The notes below the pieces were generated by a model, which worked only from the letters and a program-made list of their open reading frames with translations, searched no databases and was not told the origin of the DNA. 64,000 nt of DNA from Wolbachia pipientis (GTDB lineage: Bacteria; Pseudomonadota; Alphaproteobacteria; Rickettsiales; Anaplasmataceae), in assembly GCA_023052945.1 (NCBI GenBank), contig CP095495.1, positions 496,001 through 560,000 of the forward strand, read 5' to 3'. Position numbers and translations under genes: made by a program. Positions within the stretch are counted from its first letter, which is position 1, and every line of letters starts with the position of its first letter. Of the stretch, positions 55,197-63,958 are shown one piece after another.

Positions 55197-55907
55197 ATGG
55201 CATTCAATGTTACAATATTAACCATATTTCCAGAAATGTTCCCCGGGTTTTTGAACTATTCTCTTGCCGGAAAAGCGTTAGAGAAAAAAATATGGAACCT
55301 TGAAGTAATAAATATTCGTTCTTTTGCGAAAGATAAACATTCAACTGTGGATGATGTTCCATATGGAGGTGGAGCAGGAATGGTTATGCGTTCTGATGTA
55401 ATTGGTGATGCAGTAGATAGTATGTTCTCTGTTCATAAAAACACTAAGTTTATTTACATGACTCCATCTGGAACTAAGTTTAATCAGAATATTGCCAGAG
55501 AATTATTAGAGTTTCCTCATATAACAATATTGTGTGGTCGATTTGAAGGTATTGACCAAAGGATAATTGATGCGTATACTCCTTATGAGTTAAGTATTGG
55601 AGATTATATACTTTCGGGAGGTGAGCCAGCTGTGATGGTGGTTCTCGATGCATGCATTAGACTTCTTCCAGGTGTAGTAAATAATACCGATAGTATTACT
55701 GAAGAAAGTTTTAATTATGGTGGTGGTATACTTGAATATCCTCAATATACTAGACCTGAGCAGTGGAAGGGATATAAAGTACCTGAGGTTTTGTTATCTG
55801 GCAATCACAAAAAAATAAGTGATTGGAGGCAGAAGCAGTCTCATGTTATAACAAAAAAGCGTAGGCCTGAATTATTGAATGGAGAGATAAATGACAAATT
55901 TACTTAA
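55197..55907 (+). CDS. trmD: tRNA (guanine-37-N1) methyltransferase
   Basis: It methylates G37 of tRNAs reading CNN/CGG codons. The product has 236 residues and the trefoil-knot SPOUT fold: [40 protein letters not shown], and the knot motif [13 protein letters not shown]. Its 3' end overlaps rplS by 17 bp, the usual trmD-rplS pairing. Confidence 0.96.
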   Translation: MAFNVTILTIFPEMFPGFLNYSLAGKALEKKIWNLEVINIRSFAKDKHSTVDDVPYGGGAGMVMRSDVIGDAVDSMFSVHKNTKFIYMTPSGTKFNQNIARELLEFPHITILCGRFEGIDQRIIDAYTPYELSIGDYILSGGEPAVMVVLDACIRLLPGVVNNTDSITEESFNYGGGILEYPQYTRPEQWKGYKVPEVLLSGNHKKISDWRQKQSHVITKKRRPELLNGEINDKFT

Positions 55908-56268
55908 AAAATTTAACGAACAGCAAATGCAAGTGTTAGCTAGAGAAATACCAGAATTTCGTCCCGGCGATGATTTGAAGGTCACTTTTAAAGTAGTTGA
56001 CGGTGCAAGTGAACGTATACAGATATTTGAAGGTGTATGTATATCAAAAAGGAATCGCGGGTTACATTCTTCTTTTGCAGTCAGAAAAGTGAGCCATGGA
56101 GAAAGTATAGTGTCTCAATTTTTTGTTTATTCTCCTGCACTGGTTTCAGTGCAAGTGACAAGAAAAGGAAAGGTTCGTAGAGCAAAACTGTATTATCTAT
56201 GCAAACTATTTGGAAAAGCTGCAAGGATCAAAGAGCGTACTACTTATGTTAAAAAGAAATCTAAGTAG
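55891..56268 (+). CDS. rplS: 50S ribosomal protein L19
   Basis: A 125-residue ribosomal protein at the 30S-50S interface. It shows [32 protein letters not shown] and the late [20 protein letters not shown] region. ATG 55891 overlaps the end of trmD, suggesting coupling. Confidence 0.95.
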   Translation: MTNLLKKFNEQQMQVLAREIPEFRPGDDLKVTFKVVDGASERIQIFEGVCISKRNRGLHSSFAVRKVSHGESIVSQFFVYSPALVSVQVTRKGKVRRAKLYYLCKLFGKAARIKERTTYVKKKSK

Positions 56269-56284
56269 ATATAATAGGGAGTGA

Positions 56285-56510
56285 TGTCAATTGTGTCATC
56301 CCAGCACTTCCCCAGTGTCATCCAAGTAACTGATACTGGGATCTACCTTATTCTATATCATGGATGTTGTTTTTAGCATGGAGCCTGTTACCAATTGCCT
56401 GATTTGTAAATATTTTTATAACTGGATTCCAGTGTCAGCTGCTTGCATGACATCAACATTTATTAAACTGACGTTTGTACAGCTGTGGGCTTGACGATAG
56501 GATCCAGGAA
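56285..56510. repeat. Palindromic repeats between rplS and pstA
   Basis: Units include GTCATCCAAGTAACTGATAC, TGGATTCCAGTGTCAGCTGC and GGATCCAGG. The last unit ends 3 bp before the pstA start, so the ribosome-binding region is partly made of repeat. Confidence 0.7.
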
Positions 56511-56516
56511 AAATAA

Positions 56517-57767
56517 ATGAGTATAAAGAAAAAATTCCTAAAATTACTTCAGTCAAGGCGTGTACATGCTCGTATAAAAAGGAAAAATAAAAAGAACAGA
56601 GCGTTACGCTTTTGCTCTTTCACGGCACTAGTTATCTCACTTGGCTGTCCTGTGTGTATATTGTTGAGTATATTAGTTAACTCTTACAGTGCCTTAACAG
56701 TAACGAAAGTTTTATTGCCAATTGAAATAAGTGCTGATCTTACTTTAACAAATAATCCTAGTGATTTGCGGTATAAGTCCATTGGCTTACTCAACGATTC
56801 TTTACGTAAGGTGTTTAAAGGAACTGATTTTAAAGACAGTGACGAAATTTTAAGTCGTAATTCTTACAAAGAACTAGAGAAATTTTTTCGTAAGAAAGTA
56901 AAAGATAGTGGTGAATATGAGATCTGGTTTACCGCGTCAAGTATAATTAATTCAATAAATAAAGATAAACATTTGAATGATCGTTATGCTAAATTACTTA
57001 GTTGGCTAAAAGAAAAGAGGAGAGTGAAAAAATTTTTTAATAAGTCTTTATTCCTTAAATCTGACTCTCGTGAACCTGAAAATGCAGGAATTTTAGGGGC
57101 ATTTATCGGTTCATTAATGACAATTATAGTGTGCCTAGCATTAGCATTACCAATAGGAATTATGTCGGGCATCTGTCTTTACGAATTTATGCCTAAAAAT
57201 AGGCTAATGACTAATATTGTAGAAATTAGCATGAATAACCTTGCTGCAGTGCCTTCAATAATATTTGGTGTAGTGGGCTTAACTCTCTATCTTGGCATAT
57301 TTGGGCTACCACGCTCTTCACCACTTGTTGGTGGAATGACTCTTTCATTTATGATGTTACCTAATATTATAATTGCAACAAAAAATGCCTTTGCGAATGT
57401 TCCTATTACGATAAAAGATGCAGCGTTTGCGCTTGGTGCGCCTCACATCAAGGTGATATTAGATCACTCTTTACCGATTGCGTTACCAAGAATAATACAT
57501 GGTACTGTGCTTGCAATTGCAAGGATTTTAGGTGAATCTTCCCCTTTACTTATGATAGGTATGGTGGCATTTATTGCTGATACACCTACGTCTTTTTTCG
57601 ATCCGGCGACTGTTCTGCCTGTACAAATATACATATGGTCAAGTAGTCCTGAAATTGCATTTATTGAACTTGCTGCTATTGCAATTATAGCTTTATTATT
57701 GGTGTTGTTTGCGTTAAATTTAGTAGCAAATTTTGTAAAAAAGAAATTCGAATTTTTTAATTTTTAG
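56517..57767 (+). CDS. pstA: Phosphate ABC transporter permease PstA
   Basis: Inner-membrane permease of the high-affinity phosphate importer, 416 residues. The N-terminal extension is basic and contains a first membrane helix (about 35-60) and a periplasmic region; the permease domain (about 205-400) has GIMSGICLYEFMPKN, the EAA-like loop KDAAFALGAPHIKVILDHSL, and LGESSPLLMIG. Other pst genes are not adjacent. It is 6 bp upstream of purQ. Confidence 0.92.
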   Translation: MSIKKKFLKLLQSRRVHARIKRKNKKNRALRFCSFTALVISLGCPVCILLSILVNSYSALTVTKVLLPIEISADLTLTNNPSDLRYKSIGLLNDSLRKVFKGTDFKDSDEILSRNSYKELEKFFRKKVKDSGEYEIWFTASSIINSINKDKHLNDRYAKLLSWLKEKRRVKKFFNKSLFLKSDSREPENAGILGAFIGSLMTIIVCLALALPIGIMSGICLYEFMPKNRLMTNIVEISMNNLAAVPSIIFGVVGLTLYLGIFGLPRSSPLVGGMTLSFMMLPNIIIATKNAFANVPITIKDAAFALGAPHIKVILDHSLPIALPRIIHGTVLAIARILGESSPLLMIGMVAFIADTPTSFFDPATVLPVQIYIWSSSPEIAFIELAAIAIIALLLVLFALNLVANFVKKKFEFFNF

Positions 57768-57773
57768 CAATTC

Positions 57774-58571
57774 ATGAAAATCACAGTCCTATCTGGTTAT
57801 GGCTTAAATTGCGAAAAAGAAACCGCATTTGCATTTATGGAATGCAGCAGAAAACTTGGTATTAGTAATATTGAAGTAAAAATCGTTCACATTAATGATA
57901 TCATAGATAATCCAAGTGAACTGAAATTAAGCAATATACTTGCAATTCCAGGAGGTTTTTCCTATGGTGATGACACTGGTGCTGGTAATGCGTTTGCTTT
58001 ACGTATTAAAAACAACTTGTTGGATGAATTTCAAGAGTTTTTATCTCAGGACAAGCTGATTATAGGAATATGTAATGGTTGTCAGATATTAGTAAAATTA
58101 ATTCCAGAGTTCTCTAGTCTAGCTTTAATCCATAATGATATAGGCAATTATCAATGCCGTTGGATTAGAGTGGGAGTTAATCCGCAGAGTAATTCTGTTT
58201 GGCTACGGGGCCTGAGTGAACTATATCTCCCTATTGCTCATGGAGAAGGCAAATTTTTTATGGATCAAGATATTTTGAACCAATTGATTGAGAGCAATTC
58301 CACCGCATTACGTTACATTGATGAAAATGGCAACTATGCTAACCTACAATTTCCTTACAATCCGAATGGATCTACATACGACCTAGCAGCTTTATCAGAT
58401 AAAAGTGGAAGAGTGCTAGCTTTAATGCCCCATCCAGAGAGGGGAATATTTTTTACTCAGCAAGATAATTGGCCTCTTGAAAAAGAAAAGAGCAAGCGTT
58501 TAGGTATTGCTGTGCCAAAATATGGTGATGGAATGCTTATATTTGAAAATGCACTAAAGTATTTTTGTTAA
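57774..58571 (+). CDS. purQ: Phosphoribosylformylglycinamidine synthase, glutaminase subunit
   Basis: It supplies ammonia from glutamine to the FGAM synthase step of purine synthesis, 265 residues. The class I amidotransferase motifs are AIPGGFSYGDD, the nucleophile elbow IGICNGCQILVKL (Cys), and the late PHPERGIFF (His, Glu). It probably shares a transcript with pstA. IS3 copy B lies about 80 bp downstream. Confidence 0.95.
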   Translation: MKITVLSGYGLNCEKETAFAFMECSRKLGISNIEVKIVHINDIIDNPSELKLSNILAIPGGFSYGDDTGAGNAFALRIKNNLLDEFQEFLSQDKLIIGICNGCQILVKLIPEFSSLALIHNDIGNYQCRWIRVGVNPQSNSVWLRGLSELYLPIAHGEGKFFMDQDILNQLIESNSTALRYIDENGNYANLQFPYNPNGSTYDLAALSDKSGRVLALMPHPERGIFFTQQDNWPLEKEKSKRLGIAVPKYGDGMLIFENALKYFC

Positions 58572-58693
58572 AATTTATTGGTAGGGGTTTATGGTTAAAA
58601 TTGTGAAAAGTCTCAACCAAATTCATCAAGACAAACCGGGCAACGACATTATGACCTTACCCAGGAAAAGTGGAGAGAAAGTTGGGAATGTTT

Positions 58694-59431
58694 TTACAAA
58701 GAGAATGATGAATCAAAAAGCTCAGGGATGCAATAGTTAATAGTAGAATGTCTGCGTTGTTTGTTATAAAAAATTTCTATATATTCAAATATAGCAGTTT
58801 TAATAGACTGTTTGGAGTACTTAGCAGTATTTATTAATAACTCTCTTTTCAGAGAACTAAAGAAACTTTCTACAACGGAATTGTCGTAACAATAGCCTTT
58901 GTGACTCATGCTAGGAACTATGTTCTTTATAGCTAGTAGATTTTGGTAATTTTTTGAAGTATATTGTGAACCTTGATCGCTATGTAATAGTAGATTCTTG
59001 GGATGGTTACGCTTGTAAATGGCCATTAACAAAGAGTCAATAACCAACTGTTTATTTATTGAGCTACTCATCGACCAGCCAACTACCATACGTGAATATA
59101 GATCGATTACTACTGCCAAATATAGCCATCCTTTCTTGGTTCTTATATAAGTAATATCAGTCACCCACACTTTATTTGGTTGATCGGTAATAAAATTTTG
59201 ATCTAATATATTGGGAACTATGACTCTATTGTCAGTTTGCCGTTTCTTGGTTTTAAATTTTCTTTTAAGTATAGCCTTAATGCCATTTTCTTTCATAACA
59301 TTTTGCACTGTTTTGATGTTGTAATTTTTACCTAAAGCTTTCAATTCAGCATGAATTTTAGGGGCACCATATCTGCATTTAGAAACTTGATGTATTTTTT
59401 GAATATCTGCTAATAGATCTTTTTTTGCCAA
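58694..59431 (-). CDS. IS3-family transposase OrfB (integrase core), copy B
   Basis: Identical protein to copy A (WVTDITYIRTKKGWLYL; LLLHSDQGSQYTS; VVESFFSSLKRELL). The frame is open upstream towards orfA in the -1 frame. Confidence 0.9.
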   Translation of the reverse strand: MAKKDLLADIQKIHQVSKCRYGAPKIHAELKALGKNYNIKTVQNVMKENGIKAILKRKFKTKKRQTDNRVIVPNILDQNFITDQPNKVWVTDITYIRTKKGWLYLAVVIDLYSRMVVGWSMSSSINKQLVIDSLLMAIYKRNHPKNLLLHSDQGSQYTSKNYQNLLAIKNIVPSMSHKGYCYDNSVVESFFSSLKRELLINTAKYSKQSIKTAIFEYIEIFYNKQRRHSTINYCIPELFDSSFSL

Positions 59432-59589
59432 TTCCCTATTGCTTATTTTTTTAGCAAGCCATTTGTAATAACCACTAGCAGATACACCAGAAATTCTACA
59501 TAATTCTTGTACTTTATAGCAATTGCTATGCTCTTTTATAAAAAGATATTTTACTCTTTTTGACTGGCAAAATATCCCAGGGCTTTTTT

Positions 59590-59850
59590 TTAAATGTCTC
59601 TTTCCCTTGTTACTCTTGCTAACTCTCTCTTTAAGTCAAATCTCTCTTTATCATAAGGCGCTACGTTACCCCTGCCCGGAAATGCATTTACTGCTGACTT
59701 TTTCTCGTTATACTTCTTTATCCACTTACCTAATATACCGGGATTTATACCTAGATCCCTTGCTATTTGTGAAATTGTTTCTCCCCTTTCTCTGAAAAGT
59801 TTTACAGCTTCTTCTTTGAACTCTGCTGTATACTCTCTTCCATTTGTCAT
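59590..59850 (-). CDS. IS3-family transposase OrfA, copy B
   Basis: Identical 86-residue helix-turn-helix protein to copy A, with the same TAA after ERDI, so the nonsense change was present before the copies separated. Confidence 0.9.
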   Translation of the reverse strand: MTNGREYTAEFKEEAVKLFRERGETISQIARDLGINPGILGKWIKKYNEKKSAVNAFPGRGNVAPYDKERFDLKRELARVTRERDI

Positions 59851-59926
59851 ATTGCACCTCTTTATGAAAACATTTTTTACTATAAAAACGTCTCAACTTT
59901 CTCTCCACTTTTCCTGGGTAAGGTCA

Positions 59927-60200
59927 AACCCGTGGTAGCTAGTTATTACACTCTCTATTTTAAAATTTGACGTTGGGTGATGTCTTGAACGCTTTATAAG
60001 CGCGCTTCAGCTTATGTAGGTAAAAACCTAGAAATTTTATAAAGACATACGGTGCACATAGTGCAAAAAATTAAACAATAGTACGCCAAATACAAGTTTT
60101 CTTGTCATTTTAATCTGCTGCAGAGATTGCGAAGTTAAATAAAATAGCTTCACTTTCATGACAAGGGGGCTGGTGGAGTTTGTCAAGTAAGTTTTTTCGT
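59927..60200 (-). repeat. Dispersed structured repeat R, copy R5 (cut by IS3)
   Basis: Closest to R1. It begins abruptly at the IS3 copy B edge with AACCCGTGGTAGC, which lies inside R1 at about 27892, so its outer part is missing. The other end stops 3 bp before the ispDF stop codon. Confidence 0.8.
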
Positions 60201-60202
60201 CT

Positions 60203-61531
60203 CTATTTCCAATAAAAGTTTGTATGCAATAACACAGAAGCATGTGCTGCTATTCCTTCATTTCTTCCAATAGAACCTAATTTTTCTGCAGTAGTTGCTT
60301 TAATATTTACAAATTCATCACCAATTTCTAATGCTTTTGATATGAATTTCTTCATTTCTACTTTGTAAGGCGATATTTTAGGCTCCTCACAAACTATAGT
60401 AATATCTAAATTAGACACGCTGTACCCTTTTTCCTTTGCTTTTTTAGCAGCAAAGTCAAGAAAGTGAGATGAATTGCAATCTTTCCATTCAGAGGAACTA
60501 GGAGGAAAGTGCTCTCCTATATCGCCACATCCCAGTGCTCCGAGTATTGCATCAACGATTGCATGTATTGCAACATCACCATCAGAGTGCGCTTCTATTG
60601 CCATGTTGTGTTCAATTTTCACACCGCAAATTTTTATAAAGCTCTCAGCACCATTTTGAACTTTAATGAACTTATGTATATCATAACCAGTTCCGACACG
60701 AAATTTTGGCTCTTCAAAGAGAAGCTTTGCCATATTGATATCCTCTTTTGTGGTTAACTTAAAATTGCTTTTCTCACCTTTAATAATCGCAACATGTTTT
60801 TTGTGCTCTACCGTTAGTGATGAATCGTCAGTAAATTCTTTGTCTGATTGATGGCACGATAATAATTCTTTGAAATTAAAAATTTGAGGAGTTTGTATGG
60901 CTCTGAGTTTTCCTCTTGAAATCGTAGATTCAACGAAATTATTACCCACCAATGACATAGTGTCTTCGACTTCTATTGCTGGTACTACTCCTGTATATTG
61001 ATCATTAATCATGGACTGAGCCAAGTTATCTATCAGAACATTTGACACAAAAGGCCTACAAGCATCGTGTATAACTACAAAATCTGGGTTAATTTTTTGT
61101 AAGCTTTCAAGCCCTAGTTTAACTGAACTTTGCCTGCTTTCTCCTCCATATATTGGACTTAGTAATTTAGTGTCTACACCTCCTGTCATCCAAGTAGCTT
61201 GACTACTTGTTTCTTTTTTTCTAGATTCCAGCGTTACGCGCTGGAAGGAGTGTACCGCTGATTTTTCACTTAAATAATGATTGTACAAGAGCTCCACCGC
61301 TTCCCTATAAAAACTTTCATGGTCTCTATTAATTGCTATTCTTATGTAATCTATATATTGGTTAGCCAGAAATCTTTTAATTGCATGAAATAAAACAGAT
61401 TTACCTGCAAGTTTTGTATACTGCTTAGGAATTGTGTTACTACATCTACTGCCTACTCCTGCTGCAACTATTAATGCTGCTATTTTGTATTTCTTAAGTC
61501 TGTTAGTGTGCATATTTATCATTTTCAGCAT
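60203..61531 (-). CDS. ispDF: Bifunctional IspD/IspF isoprenoid enzyme
   Basis: Two steps of the MEP pathway in one protein of 442 residues. The N-terminal IspD part (cytidylyltransferase) has ALIVAAGVGSRCSNTIPKQY, VVIHDACRPFV and AIQTPQIFNF. The C-terminal IspF part (cyclodiphosphate synthase, from about 285) has GTGYDIHKF, AHSDGDVAIHAIVDAILGA and ATTAEKLG. Residues about 90-117 (SSQATWMTGG) are encoded by palindromic repeat DNA (61183-61262), inserted just before the conserved LLSPIYGGESRQ. IspDF fusions are known in alphaproteobacteria. The start is one of three near ATGs. Confidence 0.94.
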   Translation of the reverse strand: MLKMINMHTNRLKKYKIAALIVAAGVGSRCSNTIPKQYTKLAGKSVLFHAIKRFLANQYIDYIRIAINRDHESFYREAVELLYNHYLSEKSAVHSFQRVTLESRKKETSSQATWMTGGVDTKLLSPIYGGESRQSSVKLGLESLQKINPDFVVIHDACRPFVSNVLIDNLAQSMINDQYTGVVPAIEVEDTMSLVGNNFVESTISRGKLRAIQTPQIFNFKELLSCHQSDKEFTDDSSLTVEHKKHVAIIKGEKSNFKLTTKEDINMAKLLFEEPKFRVGTGYDIHKFIKVQNGAESFIKICGVKIEHNMAIEAHSDGDVAIHAIVDAILGALGCGDIGEHFPPSSSEWKDCNSSHFLDFAAKKAKEKGYSVSNLDITIVCEEPKISPYKVEMKKFISKALEIGDEFVNIKATTAEKLGSIGRNEGIAAHASVLLHTNFYWK

Positions 61532-62006
61532 AAGTGTATAATAGCAGGCTACCTAAAATTTCAATAGGATTAAGAAGAGCCTATTTTCTCTTTGCAGAGG
61601 CTTCCCTCTTTACCCCAAATTCTTTTCAAAAAAATTTTTGACTTTATATAAAAAATTACTTCCCCTACTTAATTAGCATAATTATAATAGCAAAAGAGAT
61701 ATTTAGAGAGCTCAAAATCTATCTTTGCCTGCAGGCCTTTCTATTACGCATCTAAAATTCAGTTAAAAATGTAGCGTATCTTCTTCAGCGTATGTGGGTG
61801 CACACACATGCTTAATCTCTGTCGTATGGCACTGCATTTTTTCTGAATCTTTTTTCACATGGGGGAATTCTATGCCTAAAATTCCATATTCTTAACAAAA
61901 AACTACTACTTAACAGAAGTAATAAATAGTATTACAAATCGTCAAATACTTTCAACATAGGAAAAATAAATTGCATATTTTTCAGTAAATTGACTATGCT
62001 AAAAGC
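61532..62006. other. Intergenic region, no confident gene
   Basis: About 475 bp. On the minus strand an open stretch of 43 codons (61763-61891) reads EFPHVKKDSEKMQCHTTEIK but has no good start and no known domain. A short stem (GTGGGTGCACACAC) is near 61795. I see no tRNA or known small RNA. Confidence 0.4.
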
Positions 62007-63071
62007 ATGCAAAAACGTCATATAACTATTTGTTTTATACTGCTTTTTATAATAGGGGTGTTATTCCTGATGCGTCCTATGATTTTTCCATGTTTAATAT
62101 CCATTGTTGTTGCATATTTATTTAATCCGCTAGTAGTCAAGTTTGAAAAGTATAGAATACCGCGTTTATATTCTGTAATTTTTATAATACTTGTTTTATT
62201 AATAGCTTTTATACTAGTTATAACATATGTTTTACCTATTATATATGTTCAAATTACCTCAATATTAAATTTCTTAGTGAGTAAAGTGCCTTCATTAAAG
62301 CTTAAAGTAATCCCCTCTGTATTAGAATTTCTTAATATAAAAATCGAGGATAGCTTATTTGATCACTTATCTAAAAACCTAGCAGAAAATTACAGCAACT
62401 ATGTATCTTATTTCATGAATGCTCTTGATATCGCTAGTAACTTTATAATCCAAGTGTTAAGTTCAAGCTTTAACACAGTATCATTAATGGTGATTACTCC
62501 TGTAGTGTTTTTCTATATATTACGTGATTGGCCTTTAATTATAGAAAAAGCTAATAAATTAATCCCTATTCCTTACAGGGGAAAAATTGCAGATTATTTT
62601 TCCAAAGTAGATTTCATTATATCTAGTTATCTAAAGGGGCAGGTAAATGTATGTATTGTCATGATGGTCTTTTACTCTGTGAGCCTGAGCATAATCGGAT
62701 TGAAACACTCTATTGTTATTGGAATTTTATCAGGAATATTAACATTTATACCTTACGTAGGACCATTATTATATACCATTATTGGTTTTTTGAGCGCTAT
62801 CACTCAATTTAGTGGATGGTTTGAAAGTGCTGCTGTTTTGCTATTATTTGGTATTGGACAATTAATAGATTCAAACATATTAGTTCCTTTATTAATAGGA
62901 AAAAAAGTTCATATACATCCAGCTGTAATTATTCTGGGAATTACTATATGCGCTTCATATTTTGGATTTACAGGTATATTACTTTTTATTCCAATAATAG
63001 CAATGTTCAATGTATCAGTAGAATATGCAATCAATAAATATTTTAAAAGTGAGCTTTATAAAAACGGCTAA
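62007..63071 (+). CDS. AI-2E family transporter (PerM-like permease)
   Basis: A 354-residue integral membrane protein with about eight hydrophobic segments. The family pattern is visible: FPCLISIVVAYLFNPLV near the start, a charged middle region (about 90-150), GQVNVCIVMMVFYSVSLSIIG, ILSGILTFIPYVGPLL and GQLIDSNILVPLLIGKKVHIHP. Members export autoinducer-2 or act as ion antiporters; the substrate here is unknown. Confidence 0.9.
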   Translation: MQKRHITICFILLFIIGVLFLMRPMIFPCLISIVVAYLFNPLVVKFEKYRIPRLYSVIFIILVLLIAFILVITYVLPIIYVQITSILNFLVSKVPSLKLKVIPSVLEFLNIKIEDSLFDHLSKNLAENYSNYVSYFMNALDIASNFIIQVLSSSFNTVSLMVITPVVFFYILRDWPLIIEKANKLIPIPYRGKIADYFSKVDFIISSYLKGQVNVCIVMMVFYSVSLSIIGLKHSIVIGILSGILTFIPYVGPLLYTIIGFLSAITQFSGWFESAAVLLLFGIGQLIDSNILVPLLIGKKVHIHPAVIILGITICASYFGFTGILLFIPIIAMFNVSVEYAINKYFKSELYKNG

Positions 63072-63200
63072 CAGACCTTTTGTATAATCAATTTATGGTA
63101 AGAGGAGAAATGAATCCAGAATACCTGACACATTTGAGGAGTGTAAGTAAATTTTTGTGCAAAAATTACTACCAGAAAGAGGTTACGTAAGAGGTTTAAT

Positions 63201-63836
63201 GTGCAATTAAATTTATTTAACAACAATCAAGCTGATTATAGTCGGCAAAATTACATCATCTTAGATGAAAATAAGCACATATATAATTCAGTAATTGATG
63301 ATTTATCTTGGAAATGTCTGATTCTTTTTGGACCTAAAAGCTCCGGTAAAACTCATCTTGCTCATATTTGGCAATCAATAAACGATGCAATTTTTATCAA
63401 TGTGAATAACTTCGTAAGCGAGATTAGATATAGCGATACTTTTATTTTAGAAGACGTACAAAACATTAAAGATGAAGCAATGTTATTACATTGTTACAAC
63501 TACATGAAAGAAAGTGACAAGAGGCTGCTAATCACTTCTTCAATTTCACCAAAAAAGCTTAACTTCAAACTAAGAGATTTAAGCTCCCGAATATTGTCAA
63601 CTACCAGCGTAAAAATTTTGCCTGCAAGCGAGGAATTATTAAGAATTATGCTAATAAAACGATTTTCAGATAAACAGTTAAAAATTGATTTAAAAGTGAT
63701 TAATTATATTTTAGCAAGAATAGAACGTTCTTTCTATAGCATTGATAAAATTATAGAGAAGATAGATAATGAATCTATAGGGTCAAATGTGACCGTTCCT
63801 TTTATTAGCACTTTATTAAAAAAAGATGTCATTTGA
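63201..63836 (+). CDS. DnaA-like regulator (Hda/HdaA type)
   Basis: A 211-residue protein with a DnaA-type AAA domain but no DNA-binding domain IV. It begins MQLNLF, a match to the beta-clamp binding motif (QLxLF) of Hda. Walker A is FGPKSSGKTHLAHIW near residue 45; TFILEDVQNI is Walker B-like; SRI-type DLSSRILSTTS follows. Hda with the clamp stimulates DnaA ATP hydrolysis to prevent re-initiation. The start is GTG 63201 with AAGAGG before it. A 42-bp tandem duplication covers its 3' end. Confidence 0.85.
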   Translation: MQLNLFNNNQADYSRQNYIILDENKHIYNSVIDDLSWKCLILFGPKSSGKTHLAHIWQSINDAIFINVNNFVSEIRYSDTFILEDVQNIKDEAMLLHCYNYMKESDKRLLITSSISPKKLNFKLRDLSSRILSTTSVKILPASEELLRIMLIKRFSDKQLKIDLKVINYILARIERSFYSIDKIIEKIDNESIGSNVTVPFISTLLKKDVI

Positions 63837-63885
63837 TTTCTTCTTATTAGCACTTTATTAAAAAAAGATGTCATTTGATTTCTTC
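63802..63885 (+). repeat. Exact 42-bp tandem duplication across the hda stop codon
   Basis: Two identical 42-bp units (63802-63843 and 63844-63885), each containing TTATTAGCACTTTATT and GATGTCATTTGATTTC. The first holds the gene's last codons and stop; the second is outside the gene. Confidence 0.95.
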
Positions 63886-63958
63886 TTTTGTAAAGGTATA
63901 TATTAAAAATTTATTAACACCCATAACACTAACGTAATTGAAATCTCTATCTGTCTAT

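Larger units (their letters stand above)
58652..59926 (-). mobile_element. IS3-family insertion sequence, copy B
   Basis: 1275 bp, apparently identical to copy A and in the opposite orientation. The left flank is ATTA and the right flank AAC; no direct duplication is visible. The right flank continues into repeat R5. Confidence 0.93.

Noticed and set aside
61532..62006. A structured RNA gene (tmRNA, SRP or 6S RNA) in the gap before the permease
   Set aside because: I could not find the conserved tRNA-like ends, the SRP loop motif or a long closed stem.
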